Source of the DNA: Neocallimastix lanati (nom. inval.)
Lineage: Eukaryota > Neocallimastigomycota > Neocallimastigomycetes > Neocallimastigales > Neocallimastigaceae
DNA length: 64,000 nt
Reading direction: 5' to 3'
NCBI GenBank assembly: GCA_016946835.1
Contig: JACVTC010000121.1
Span: 182,501 to 246,500, forward strand
Within the stretch, counting starts at the first letter, position 1. Every line of letters starts with the position of its first letter. The notes under the pieces were generated by a model. The model ran no database searches and had not been told where the DNA came from. It saw only the letters and a program-made list of their open reading frames with translations. Both the position numbers and the translations under genes were made by a program. This document shows positions 18,681-33,118 of this stretch, one piece after another.

Positions 18681-20926
18681 AATTATCAATAACATTCAAA
18701 TAAAATAAATTCATAATATATATTGTTCTTAATTATACAATTCAAAAATTAAATATATATATATATAAAATATATTTACCTCTGATGCAATAATATTAAT
18801 AGCGTTACCTAATTCTTTAAGTTCTTTAGATTCCCATTGTAAACAATAATGATCACCATAGACACTTTCTGGTAAAACTGACCATGGTAAAAAGAAATCA
18901 TTATTATCTACTGTTGTATTCCATCCAGAAATAGTAATTAAAACATTTATAAAATGATCCTTCGGCTTATCCTCTTCTTCATTTTCTTTTTTATCTGAAT
19001 TATTTTCAACTAAAGTTTTAAGGTCATTATCATTTACAAGTGGTTTTTCATTTTCAACTTCATCTTCTTTATTTTCAATCTTTACTTTTTCTTTTTCTTC
19101 TTCTTTTTCTTTTTCCTCTACTTTTTCTTCAATCTTTACTTTTTCTTTTTCTTCTTCTTTTTCTTTTTCTTCTTCTTTTTCTTTTTCTTCTTCTTTTTCT
19201 TTTTCCTCTACTTTTTCTTCAACCTTTACTTCAATTTTTTCTTCTATTTTTTCTTCTTTATTTATAAAATCTGCTTTTTCATTATTACTATTTTCAGTAG
19301 TTTCAATTTTATTTTCATCATTTTCATTCTTTTCTTTTTCCTTACCTTCTTCAACTTCTTCACCTTCAATTTTATTTTTCGATTCTTCAAATTCTTTTCT
19401 CCAATTTTCAATTTGAATAAATTCAAATTCTGAAACCCCTCTGGTACGTTTAGCCATTTTCATACCAGTAAGTGAAGCACCAGTAAGTGTACCAGCAGAT
19501 GAAATTAAAGCAATACCACCTGTAGAACCTAAGAAAGCTGTAGTACCATGAACACCTAAATGAATCATACTAAGTGTTGCTCCTAAACCGGTAGAAATTA
19601 AAGGAGCAGCTAAACCCGCTGTTAAACCAATAACAAGACCACCACTAATAGAAGCAAGACCCATATATAACCATCTCTTCTTTTTATACTGAGAAGCACG
19701 GTTATCGATAGAAGTTTCATCACGTCTCAATTCATCAGCATCTTCCTGAGAAGACTTAATTTGGTAAATAATTTCTTTTTCAATTTTTATTAAATTATAG
19801 TCATCTACCTGTAAATAATGAGCAACACGTTTTAATAAAGCTCTTGAACGTGCGTCATACATACCATCACCAATACAAATTAAAAATAAATGAGAAAGAA
19901 TAATATAACGAATATCTGAAACTTCTAACATTTCCTTTAAAGTAATATTGTAATTCTTTAATAATTCATCATTTTTTCTTCTTAATTCGCTTAATTCGGT
20001 AATAGATGATGATGCTGTAGGAGATGAAGGTCTTACAGAGGATTCAGAAGGAACTGATGGTGATGATTTTATTACTTTTTCATCTTCAATTTTACTTATC
20101 GATGGTGAAGAAATTCCAATATCCTCATTACCTGTGTTGTTAATAGCATCATTATTAATGATGTTTGAATCCTCGTTATTTGTTTCATTTGTTTCTTCAT
20201 TTACTGTAATTGCTTCTTCGGGTATAGTTTCAGTTCCTTCTTTTATTTTATCTAATTTTTCATTATACTTTTTAATATCATTATTAATATATTCTCTTTT
20301 TTTCATTTCAAATTCTTTTCTTTTTTCAATTGCTTCTTCTGCTTCAGTAATTAATGGGCTTGCTAAATCTTCCGGAAGAATTCCATGAGTAACTAATGAC
20401 TCAACTAATTTTTGGTCTATTTAAAAAATATATATATATATTTATATTTATATTTATAAAGAGAGATTAATTAATAAATTATAAAATTTACTATTTATCA
20501 GCAATATTATTATTATAATTTATTTCTTTTCTTTTTTTTTTTTTTTTTTTTTTAAATATATATATATATAATATAACTAATTAATTTATAATATTTTTAT
20601 TTTATACCTTCAAGAGGAAAATTTAAATAAGTAAATAGCTTTTTAATAATTAATTCTGACCATTCGTTGTAACTATTTACAGCCTTTTTTATAGGTTTTT
20701 TAGTTTTACTATCAATAAAATTATTTTTCTTAAAATCCATGATACTAATATAACAAAGTCCAACATAACCTATCAGTTGGCTCTCAGTAAACATCTTTTG
20801 TATAGAACCAATTGCTTGTGAGCTAGTCCTATAGGTTTCTCCATTGGATACCAAAGATCCAGATTCAGAATAAACCTTTTGACTATCCTTTACACTTTCA
20901 GCATTTACGGTTGAATTTGAATCCAT
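17379..20926 (-). CDS. DUF726 (TMCO4/Mil1-like) membrane protein with alpha/beta-hydrolase motif
   Basis: Four exons (20926-20608, 20416-18780, 18588-18439, 18317-17379) join in phase to about 1,014 residues. The start at 20926 is the first true ATG; the open frame extends upstream only through a TTG. The C-terminal half shows the DUF726 family order: KKRWLYMGLASISGGLVIGL starting a glycine-rich double hydrophobic segment, MKMAKRTRGVSEFEF, ITISGWNT, FGIGMKQLLGATILP, NPWGIGLSKA, GYSLGARVIYYCL (a GxSxG-type nucleophile elbow) and VYIIGTPV. Fungal relatives include yeast Mil1/YFL034W, and human TMCO4 shares the domain. The biochemical substrate is not established for the family; a lipase-like activity is suggested by the motif. 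Between the membrane segment and SGWNT is an acidic low-complexity tract of KE/VEEK repeats (DNA about 19060-19260). Confidence 0.88.
19060..19260 (-). repeat. Coding minisatellite (EKEEEKEK/VEEK repeats) in DUF726 gene
   Basis: Imperfect purine-rich repeats on the sense strand encode alternating Glu/Lys blocks, probably a charged disordered or single-helix linker. The antisense Leu/Phe open frame here is a shadow. Confidence 0.85.
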
Positions 20927-21819
20927 TTTTTTATTAATATTTAAATAAAACTTTTTCAATATATAAAAACTAAAATGTATATATTCTTAAATTTACAATT
21001 GAAATTTTAATTTTTCTTAAATAAAAATAAAGTTGATTATTCTATAATATATATTGACTTTATTGTTATAAATACTATTATTGTTTATTGCTGGATTTTA
21101 TATTTTTATAAATTTATTTTTATATTATATTAATTATGATTTTTAAATTGCTAATATGAGATATAATAATTATAAAGGCCCTTTTATATAGAATCTTTCT
21201 ATTACTGTTATTTATTTACTTCCAAAATATATATATATATTATATGAAAGAATTTAGGATATTGAAATACAATTGATAAAAATGTGAATTTATCGAATTT
21301 ATGAAATTGAAAGATAATTGAAGAATTTTTTTTTTATATATAATTTATGAATATTTATTTATTTATTTAATATTTTTTTTTATCTACTTCTGTTTCTTAG
21401 TTATTTATTTGTACTTTAATTATTAAAAATTAATATTTTATCTAATATTGATTAAACATATAAATTGAAATATTAATATTTAAAAAAACCTCTACATATA
21501 CAATAACAACAATAAAATATATAAATAAAATTAATTATATGAATAGTAATTTTAATAAAAAAAAATAATATATTCAAAATATTTATTAATATTTGTCTTA
21601 CAAAAATATGTATAAAATAGTTTATAGTTATTTTTCCTTATTTTACAAATTATTACTGGAATGTATATTTGTCGAAAAAGTTTAATAACTATATAATATT
21701 TACTTTTTATTGAATATCTTTATTTTAAAGTTTAGTTAAATTTAACATGGTATAAATAAAGTATTATTTTAAAAATTAAAATAATTTATAATTTATTTTA
21801 ATTTTTAAATAAATTCATT

Positions 21820-22013
21820 AAAAAAAATAAAGTCGATATTAAAAAAAAATATAGCATAAATTTAAAAAGATTTAAAATATAAAATAATATTCAATAAAAA
21901 GAAAAATTAAAATTAAAAAAATAAAGTCGATATTAAAAAAAAATATAGCATAAATTTAAAAAGATTTAAAATATAAAATAATATTCAATAAAAAGAAAAA
22001 TTAAAATTAAAAT
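21820..22013. repeat. Perfect tandem duplication, unit 94 bp
   Basis: The segment containing agtcgatatt at 21831 recurs identically at 21925. Two full copies, no visible mismatches. Confidence 0.9.
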
Positions 22014-23094
22014 TAAGTAAAAAAAAAATAAATAAATAATTTTTGATATTTATTTATTTATATTAATATTAATATCAGTTTTAATATATATAAATTACAT
22101 TTAAAAATTTTTTATTAAAAGTTTTTTTATTATTTAATATATAAGGATATCTTATTGCTTTCTTTTTTTTTTATATTGTTTATAAAATTGAAATAATTTC
22201 ATTATTTAAATAAATTCATTAACTAAATATTAATGTAATTATTAATGATAGTATATATAATAAATTTAAATATTTAAATATAAAAAAAAATTATTATGAA
22301 TACCATGTAAATATAATCTTTAATAGGAATAAAAACGATTTTTGATAATATTTTCTTAGCATAATTCATTTTATTAATATTTTATAATTAATTACCTAAC
22401 TATCATTATTAATCGATATAATCCAAATCCTTTTTTGATTAAATAATGATTTAACTTATCTCAAATGTAATAAAATAAATATAAATTAAGTTATTTCAAT
22501 TTAATGTTTAAACTTTATTACTATAAAAAAATAGATATATAATTATATCTTATTACTTTAAAAAATTTCATATTTTATTTTATTACTACAAAAGAATATA
22601 TCTTATTTTATATATATTTATATAAATCTTTTTTATCTTATTATATTATATTATAAATTAAAAAATTTAATTATAAAAATATAAATATTAAATTATATAA
22701 TATCTATAATAAATATGATTTTAAAAAAAAACTTTAATTATTAATGTTTATTAAATATAAAAATTATAATATTAAATTATATTGAATAATATATTGATAG
22801 AATAAAACAAATATATTTGATATAAATTAAAATAAATATTAAAGTTTATTCATTAACGTTGTACAACAAACAAAAAAGGAAAAAACTTTAAAAGTTACAC
22901 TGAAATTAATAGAGTTTTATTAATACTTTTTTTTTTAATAAAATAACAAAAAAAAAAAATTAATATAAAAAAGAATAAATATGGTAGAAAAAAAAATAAT
23001 TATAAAAAAAAAAAAAAGAACTCATGTTAAATCAAGAAATTTATAAATGAAAGAAAGTAATTATTATTACTATAGTATTATATAGTTTCTGCTT

Positions 23095-23220
23095 TATTTT
23101 CACTAAGAAAAGTTTAGGAAATTTTAGATCTTATTTAAAATTAATACTATTGTCCCTAAACCGGTCTTTTGGTTACACCACCTATTAAAAAATAGGGTTT
23201 CAATCATCAGGAGTCTATTT
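23095..23220. other. Less AT-rich hairpin island, possible RNA gene or element
   Basis: Stands out from the surrounding A/T. Two adjacent hairpins are visible: aaccggtcttttggtt, then cctattaaaaaatagg with a perfect 6-bp stem. They are followed by tttcaatcatcaggagtc. No standard RNA family was recognised and strand is unknown. Confidence 0.3.
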
Positions 23221-23865
23221 TATTATTATTAGTATTATTATTATTATTAATTATTAGTTATTTATTATATTTTAATTACATAATTTATATATCAATATTT
23301 GGGTTATGAATATATATATATATATATGAATTTACCAAAAAAAATTTATACTATAATAATTCTAATTGTTAAAAAAATAAACAAATATAAAATAATCAAG
23401 ATATAAAAAATATATATAAATTATGAAATATAAAAAGATAGAAATTTTATAATTACTTTTAATGATTTTAAAATAATTTTAAATATTTCTTTAAATTGAT
23501 TAATACTTCAATTATTATTTTTATGATCAATATATCTACTAATATTTGATTTATTAAGATATACTGATTATTAAAATAATTATTATATTGTATATTTTAA
23601 GTAAATATTTAATCAATATCAATAATTACTATTTGATTTATAAAAATATTTTAATATCATATTTTATTATTATTAATATTTTCATTTTCTGTCATAATTT
23701 CAAATATTATAATATACCAATATTAATATATATATATTAATATAAATATATATATATTAATTAGCAGATTAATTTTCATATCATCAAATTCTTAAAATGA
23801 AATTAACACAATACACTAATAAAAAGAAATAATTATAATATATGTGTTTTATACATAAGATTCCT

Positions 23866-24095
23866 TGGATCGATCCCAATACTACTTCGCGAATTTATAT
23901 GAGGGATTTTCATCCTTCTAGTGTGTTTTTTCATATATATGAAGTTGGCATTCACTCATCATGATAAGTATAGACTATAATTGCTAATGCGACTTCATCT
24001 ATAAGAGGATTAATGTAGTTGTTCCTCTCTTAATGATAGTTTAAGATATCACTGAAATGAAACACGTCGTATAAAGCGGTTAATCATAGTCTATA
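23866..24095. other. Less AT-rich island with paired segments, possible RNA gene or element
   Basis: About 230 bp clearly richer in G and C than its flanks. It has complementary segments (aagagg at about 24003 with cctctctt at about 24025), a ggatcgatcc palindrome near 23878, and terminal complementary tagact/agtcta words. It weakly resembles the dispersed repeat at 30437-30808 (shared tataattg and tataagagg spacing). No tRNA, snRNA, SRP or RNase P signature could be matched by eye. Confidence 0.3.
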
Positions 24096-26121
24096 TATAT
24101 ATATATAAATTAACTTTTATTTATTATTTATTAAGCATATTATTATGAAAATAATATATATTGCTATTAAAAAAGTAAATAAATTATATTTGATAAATTT
24201 TGGGAAATTTTTAAAATAGTTCTTAGTTTGAGCCTCTATTTATTTTTACATTTTATAACTTTATAACCTTTAACTATTTTACAAATACTAAAGTTCTTTA
24301 AAAATTTTTATTCTTTTTGACATAATTATTTTATTTTTATAATAATCAATAGTTATCATGATTTAAAATTTAAAATAGGAAATATATTTATAACATTTTT
24401 AATTATTTTTATGTAAAATAATCAATATATTTCCTATGTTATAAAGTATTTGCTAATAATAATATAATGAAAAAATTTATTAAATTTTAATAATTATAAT
24501 AAGGAAATATAATATAAATATACATATAATTAATTGCTTATATTAAATGTATAATTTCATATTTAGTATTTGATAAAAACAACAAATCATGATTATAAAT
24601 TTATTGTTAAGCATAAATATAATTATGATTTTATACAAAAATTATTTTTTATTTTATGTTGTTGTTTAAATTTTATATTGTTAGAAAATTAGTATTTTTA
24701 GTTTATATTTTTAATCAATACTTCTATTTTTATTATAATTATAAATATCAAATAGTTTATTACATATAATATATAGTTTATAACAACCAATAATATAATT
24801 TAAAAAAAAAAAAAAAAAATTTGTAAGTCTTTTTTATACAATTATTATTAAAGAATGAATTTAATATAATAAAATATGTATGTTCCATTGAATGTAATTT
24901 AAAAATATTAAATCATGTATTATCAAAAAATAAGTCATTTTAAATAAATATTAGTGAAAAGTAAATATTTGTTCCACTTTTTTTTGGTCATATATAATAA
25001 TATTTATAATATAATAAAAATATATACAAAGTTAAATAATTATATTTTAACAAGATAAAATAGTAATAATAATAATAATAATAATTTACACTATAAGGTT
25101 TAAATATACATATATTTTTTAAAATTAATCATAAAAAATTTTTAAAAAATATTTATATAAATATTTAAAATATTTAAAAAATATATATATAATCAATACA
25201 AATACGAAGTATGAAAAATTATATAATATATAATCTAATTTTAATATAAAATTAAAATATATTAGCTATAGTTTTTAAAAATTGTAGATTTTAAATATCG
25301 TTATTATTGCTTATTTGGTTTTGTGTTATATTTAAATAGAATATCAATAGATTTTTAACCTATAAATATTATACATATTTTTTTATTAACATTCATAATC
25401 TTTTATTAATATTTTCTTTTAATTATTAAAAAATATTTCATAAAAAAGTTATTGATTAATTTGACTAATTCAATAATTTTAGTTAAAAGAATTAACGCAC
25501 ATATTATTAATTTGGCTTTTATAATATAGAGAATAGAGATAATTCTTTATTGTGGATTTTTTTTTTTTTTTTTTTTTGAAATTTCGTTTAAATTAAAAAA
25601 AAAAAATAGTAATAAACCAATAATCAAATAATCAACGTATAAATATTAATCGATATTTGTAATAGAATTAAATTAACGTAGATATATTTGAATATAATTA
25701 CTAGTTAATATTTTATTATATGTGATTAAAGTTTTAATGATAATGAATGATTATTGTGTCATTTATTTATCTTTATTAATAATTTTTTTGTTAATAAAAT
25801 TTTCTAAAAATAATTGAATGTTATCTTTAATGGATATATAAAACCTAACCATATATAATACTAAAATCAATTTTTTATAAACAATAATAATTTGGTTCCA
25901 CAAAGTAATGATATATATATATATTTAAAAATTTTATTTTTAGTTAAAAAAAAAAAAATTTTTTTAAATATTTATAAAGACAAAAAAACTTATTAAAAAA
26001 AGGTAAATTATTATTATTATTTTATTTATAATTTCTTTTTTATTTTGTTTTATTGTTTTTTTTTTTTTAATTTTTAAAATATTTATTATTTATATATATA
26101 TAAATTAAAAATTAATAGTAA

Positions 26122-27323
<1,202 letters not shown>

Positions 27324-27655
27324 TAATTAATGATTATTCACTATATTATTAAATGAATGATACACCATTTAAAATGAATATTTAAAGTAATTTATAAATA
27401 TTTTTTTATTTTTTATTTTTATTTATTATATATTTATATATATATATATATATTTTCTATTTTTCTATTTTTTATTATTATTTTTATTATAATAATAATA
27501 ATAATAAAAATTCATTTTTATTCAATTTTTAAAAAGAAAGTGAGTTATAAGGAAGTGGAAATATATATATATATATATACATGTATATATTTTAAATTTT
27601 ACATAACTGGAGTTAATATTTTAATATCGACTTAATGTGATAAACAAATTTAAAA

Positions 27656-27657
<2 letters not shown>

Positions 27658-27730
<73 letters not shown>

Positions 27731-27731
27731 T
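27658..27731. repeat. (AAT)n microsatellite, about 74 bp
   Basis: Perfect AAT array in the intergenic region downstream of the UPF0047 gene. Confidence 0.95.
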
Positions 27732-28510
27732 TACACATGATATAAATGAGAATAACAACTAAAAATGAAAAATTAATATAGAATAAACTAATAACATAAT
27801 ATTGAGATAGAAATAATTCTATACTAAGCTAATAAAATAATATTATATGTTCATAGAAATAAAAATTCTATACTAAATTGTTAATAAAAATTAAAAATTA
27901 AAAAAAGTATATTCTAAGAGGTTTAATTTTTATATATATATTTATATATTTATTGCAATTGTTAAATAATGTGCATTATTTATAAAAAATTGTTTAAAAT
28001 AGTTCTATTAAAATAAAGAATTTATTTTCACAATGGAATAAAATAAAAAGTTTTACTATGTAATAACTATTTTTATCATCTTTTAAATATATATTAAATA
28101 TTAAATATATATGTGTATATATGATTATTTTTCATAACTTATTACTATAATATCGTTAAAGATAAGCTAAAATAAAATAAAATAAAATAATGAAATAAAA
28201 TAAAATAAATAAAAAAAAATTACAATAATGTTCAATTATACTATGGTATTCTTAATAAAAAAAAGAAAATAAATTAATAAATTATAATTAATGTAATATA
28301 TTAAATATATTTTAGCTGATTTGAATTATTTATAAAGCTGAAATAATTAAGTATCCTTAAAGATTACATTCAAACTTCATTAAAATATATATATATATAT
28401 ATACATATTATATATATAATATTTTATTATATATTAACTAAAGCGAATTATTTATTGATATGATTAATAAAATTGAAAATAAAATTAAAAAAAAAAAAAA
28501 AAAAAAAAAT

Positions 28511-28745
28511 TAAACAAAAACTCTATTATCTTTGTCCTTTTTTAAAAAAAAGTTATTAATTCATAATGATCTATTATTATTCCAGAGAATAAAGAAAAAT
28601 GTTTTATAGGTTATTTTACAATTAATATTTTATTTTATGATTAACACACATAATTGAGAATAAAACATTGAGGCTATTATATAATTATATAATAATTATA
28701 TCAATTTTATGAATAATATAAATCAAATAAAATAATAAAAAATAT
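28511..28745. repeat. Dispersed repeat family A, copy 1
   Basis: Starts ttaaacaaaaactctattat and continues through gagaataaaacattgag to ataatataaatcaaataaaa. It aligns with 29007-29226 with many small differences. No coding potential. Confidence 0.7.
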
Positions 28746-29006
28746 ACTATTCATAATTATATAAATAGTATATTCATTATATTATCATACTGAATCATAA
28801 TAATATTATATTAAATATATATTATAATCGCCTAATACATAGGGTTTATTAATATTGCAATATTGAGGATAAACTAATGAATTTGTTAGATAATAATTAT
28901 ATTTGTTTTGTCATTAAAAAAAAAAAAAAAAAACAAGGATGCTTTATCATATAGAGATATTTTTTTATTATTTCCTATTATTAAATATATATTAATATAT
29001 ATATTT

Positions 29007-29226
29007 AAACAAAAAATCTATTATCCTTGTCTTTTAAAGAAAAGTTATTAAATCATAATAATGTTCTTTTATATAAATAGGTAATTTTATTGTATGAAAA
29101 AAAAAAAAAAAAAAAAAAAAATTATATGCTTTATACAATAATATTGAGAATAAAGCAAGTAGTATATAATATATATTAACTATATCAACTTTATAAATAT
29201 TATAAATCAATTAAAATAATAAAGAA
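29007..29226. repeat. Dispersed repeat family A, copy 2
   Basis: Direct-repeat partner of 28511-28745, about 500 bp downstream, with a poly-A insertion near 29097-29120. It is followed at once by family B copy 1. Confidence 0.7.
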
Positions 29227-29228
29227 AT

Positions 29229-29345
29229 GTATAAGCCACAATGTATTAATACAAAAGCATTTAATTTAGAATAATTAAGTTCTAGTAACTCTTTATTGTG
29301 AAATATATTAATAAAGTTGACATAATTATAAACCCTAAATTTCTG
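29229..29345. repeat. Dispersed repeat family B, copy 1
   Basis: About 117 bp starting tgtataagccacaatgtatt and including ttagaataattaagttctag and gttgacataattataaa. It recurs at 30989-31116 at high similarity. Confidence 0.8.
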
Positions 29346-29825
29346 ACACTTAGTAGATTCTTAGCAAAAGGATTGTTTGCTGGACACAATAGTATGTCAA
29401 AGAAAAATAAATTTGAATTTTAAATTATAATAGAAGTTGTTCAATTTGTCAATTTAATATACTATATTTATATATATTTATACATAAAGGAATCTTCTTT
29501 GTCATAAACTATTTCCTCCCCATGAATATACATGAATATATAAAATATAGTTTAATAATATACGTTATTTACAAAGATTTAAGCAATCGTATATTAAACA
29601 ATGGTTTTTTCTCAACCACAAAACATATTATATAAAATATAATTATTTTAACTAGCATTTATATATATCAAATGCATATATATATATAAACAAAAGTAAT
29701 AGAGGAGACTATATGTCAGAGGTCCCAAACAAAATAATTTATATAATATAAAAATTCGAGAAAATTTTAATGGAATGGTGATTCCTAACGTGAAATGAGT
29801 GCATTCTAAAAATAACAGCATTATT

Positions 29826-29847
29826 AAACCTAGCATGAAATAGGTTT
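29826..29847. other. Short inverted repeat (7-bp stem)
   Basis: aaaccta and taggttt are separated by 8 bases within a less AT-rich patch. A small hairpin is possible, function unknown. Confidence 0.4.
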
Positions 29848-30080
29848 AGTTAATAACTAATTTAATATAATCATAATACAAACTTTTATGATGAAAGGAA
29901 TAATAATATAATAAATATATCTATGAGTTTTATATAAATAGATGATGTTTATCCATCTACAAATTATACTTATTTATCACATAGTATTCAAGAAGTTATA
30001 ATTATTAAACTTCCATCATTAATATTTCAATAAAGGAAAAATTCAAATATATAAAATCCTTTGAGAAATTTGAATTTTAA

Positions 30081-30092
30081 GGGGGGGGGGGG
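30081..30092. other. Isolated G12 run
   Basis: Twelve consecutive G followed by aggaatagg, in DNA where G-runs are otherwise almost absent. It resembles a retroelement polypurine tract, but no LTR boundary is recognisable beside it. Confidence 0.6.
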
Positions 30093-30436
30093 AGGAATAG
30101 GCAACATAAAAAAAAGAACATAAAATATTAAAGGAAAATTATTTAACTGTTTCTTTATACTGATTATTTAAAAATTATATTTATCTTGGAAATGAATAAA
30201 AATAGTCCAAATAGAGAAAATTAGTAAAAATTATAAAAAGAAATTAACTGAAATACTGAATCTTAATAATTTATGAAACATTTTTACATTATTTCCTAAT
30301 AAGTTTAAATGACAAGAATAATATAATTAGTTATAAATGAAATCAATTTTAATACCCCAAGATTATGATTTATCAAGTACACCTATATATATAATTAACA
30401 ATTTCTTTAATAATTGTTGCTAAAGCGAGTATATAT

Positions 30437-30808
30437 ATAAAAAAAAGTTAGCATTCGTCTTCAAATCGGATTATAATTGAAAGTGATGTAAAACCCCATA
30501 TATAAGAGGTATTTACACAAATTGAGATGGTATAATATCACTCTTCAAGAGAAAGGTTTCCATCAAATAAATGGTATATATAAACCATATATTATAAGAA
30601 ATGACTTAGATATGTCTAATAATAATATTAAAGTTTAAAGGGGAAACTTTTAGATTACAAGCATATTTAAGAAATTATTTTAACAATATTTAAATCAAAT
30701 TAAAAAATTAATATAATGTAAAAATTATTTTATTTATGTAAAATTAAGAGTTAATTTAGAATAGAGATAACTAATAGTTTTATAATATCAAGTTAATATT
30801 ATAAAATA
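30437..30808. repeat. Dispersed repeat family C, copy 1
   Basis: About 370 bp aligned to 46259-46621. The first part is structured: gatgg and ccatc bracket an inner hairpin around cttcaagagaaagg. The second part is A/T-rich, with shared agattacaa, aacaatatttaaatc and gtaaaattaagagtta. No ORF. It may be a short mobile element or RNA-derived repeat. Confidence 0.8.
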
Positions 30809-30988
30809 GGATAATGTTATATACAACATATTCACCAATAAACCAATTTATTCATTATAGAAATAACTAGATTATATAAGTATCAAATATAAATACATTA
30901 TAGTATTATAATTTTAAAAATTTATTAATTATCAAATAGTACGAATAACTGTGTTATTAATTTAATAAAATATAATGTAATATTATTA

Positions 30989-31116
30989 ATATATAAGCCA
31001 CAACGTATTAATATAAAAAGCATTTTTAATTTAGAATAATTAAGTGCTAGTAACTCTTAATCATAAAATATCATAAAATATATCAATAAAGTTGACATAA
31101 TTATAAATCCTGACTT
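30989..31116. repeat. Dispersed repeat family B, copy 2
   Basis: Partner of 29229-29345 in the same orientation, with a small internal duplication (catcataaaatat). It lies about 180 bp after family C copy 1. Confidence 0.8.
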
Positions 31117-31628
31117 AACAAATATTATTAAAAAAAAAAAAAAAAAAAACTTAAAATGTTATAATTTTTAATATATAGTACATTAATAAAATAATGATAT
31201 TCTTATAAAATATAAATTGGATGTAAAAAAATAAATTTAAAGATGTATTTTCTTGTATTACGGTACATTTTTTTGTTTGATTTTATAAATTAAAAAGCAT
31301 TCTTATATAACTTTAAATGATATTCTTTTTTAAAATACTTTTTTTTTTATTTTATTTTATTTATATTTTTTTTTATGTTGTTTTTTAATAATTTGCAACT
31401 ACCTTTTATTAAATTTATCATTATTATTACATTAATAATGACATTGTTAGTAATTATGCTAAAAAAAAAAAAATACTATCAATTGTAATTGAGGTGCATT
31501 CTTATATATTTATTCGGTTAATGGAGTTCATAAAATGTATAAAAATTTAAATTCTTATAATAACATATATAATTATTTATTTTATTTATGAAAGAAAAAA
31601 ATGATATTTATTAAGAATATACCACTAA

Positions 31629-31787
31629 TATTATTTTTATATATTTGTAATAATAATTAATGTATCATTATTAAATTTGCTTTTAGTTTGATTTAATTAT
31701 ATTATTTTTATACATTTGTAATAATAATGTTATAATTAATGTATCATTACTAAATTTGCTTTTTAGTTTTATTTAATTAACTTTGTT
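31629..31787. repeat. Imperfect tandem duplication, unit about 72-85 bp
   Basis: Two adjacent copies share attattttata.atttgtaataataat, aatgtatcatta and aaatttgctttt. Confidence 0.8.
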
Positions 31788-31970
31788 TTAGAATTTATCC
31801 TTTTGTCTATTGAAAAAGGTTCAATGTTATTTTAAAGTTCACGTTTTTGAAGAAATTCTATAATATATTTTAAATAATATGATAACTTTCTTATAAAAAA
31901 AAAAATATGTATTAAAAATTATAACTTTTTTTTTTGTAGCTTATAAATATTTTTTTTTTTGATAAATTTT

Positions 31971-32009
<39 letters not shown>

Positions 32010-32330
32010 TAAACAAATAATAAATTTACAATAAATTTATATATAATATATTAAATAATAGATATTGAAAATATATTAATATTATTATATACTTAATAAA
32101 AATTTTCTACATATGTTATTTTTATTTATAAAAATGATATAAACAAATTTTTATTTTTTTTTTAAAATATAATACTATTTCATTGATATTAATTCTAAAA
32201 TAAAATAAATAAGTAAATTATTGAAATTAAAGATAATTCTTATATATTCTTTTAGTTTATGAATTCATATATAATGATTTGAAGATATTAATTCATATAT
32301 TAATATTTTAATCATCCATTTATGAAAAAC

Positions 32331-33118
<788 letters not shown>

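Larger units (their letters stand above)
20927..26121. other. 5.2-kb gene-poor AT-rich region
   Basis: No coding sequence is recognisable on either strand. Notable contents are a perfect tandem duplication (21820-22013) and two less AT-rich islands (about 23095-23220 and 23866-24095), listed separately. The remainder is A/T with homopolymers. Confidence 0.75.

Noticed and set aside
20597-20959. Upstream start for the DUF726 protein at 20959
   Set aside because: The codon there is TTG, not ATG. The first ATG is at 20926.
23140-23190. U2 snRNA 5' end (cggtcttttggtta resembles the conserved cggccttttggcta)
   Set aside because: The flanking branch-site recognition sequence (GUAGUA) and the remaining conserved U2 blocks are absent.
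23876-23900. tRNA T-arm-like ggatcgatccc
   Set aside because: No acceptor, D-arm or anticodon arm can be fitted on either strand at the right distances.
24015-24040. U5 snRNA-like word (gagaggaacaac on the minus strand)
   Set aside because: The invariant U5 loop (GCCUUUUAC) is not present upstream, so this is a chance match.
29648-29836. 62-residue minus-strand hydrophobic ORF
   Set aside because: Short, unsupported, and lies in a repeat-rich non-coding region.
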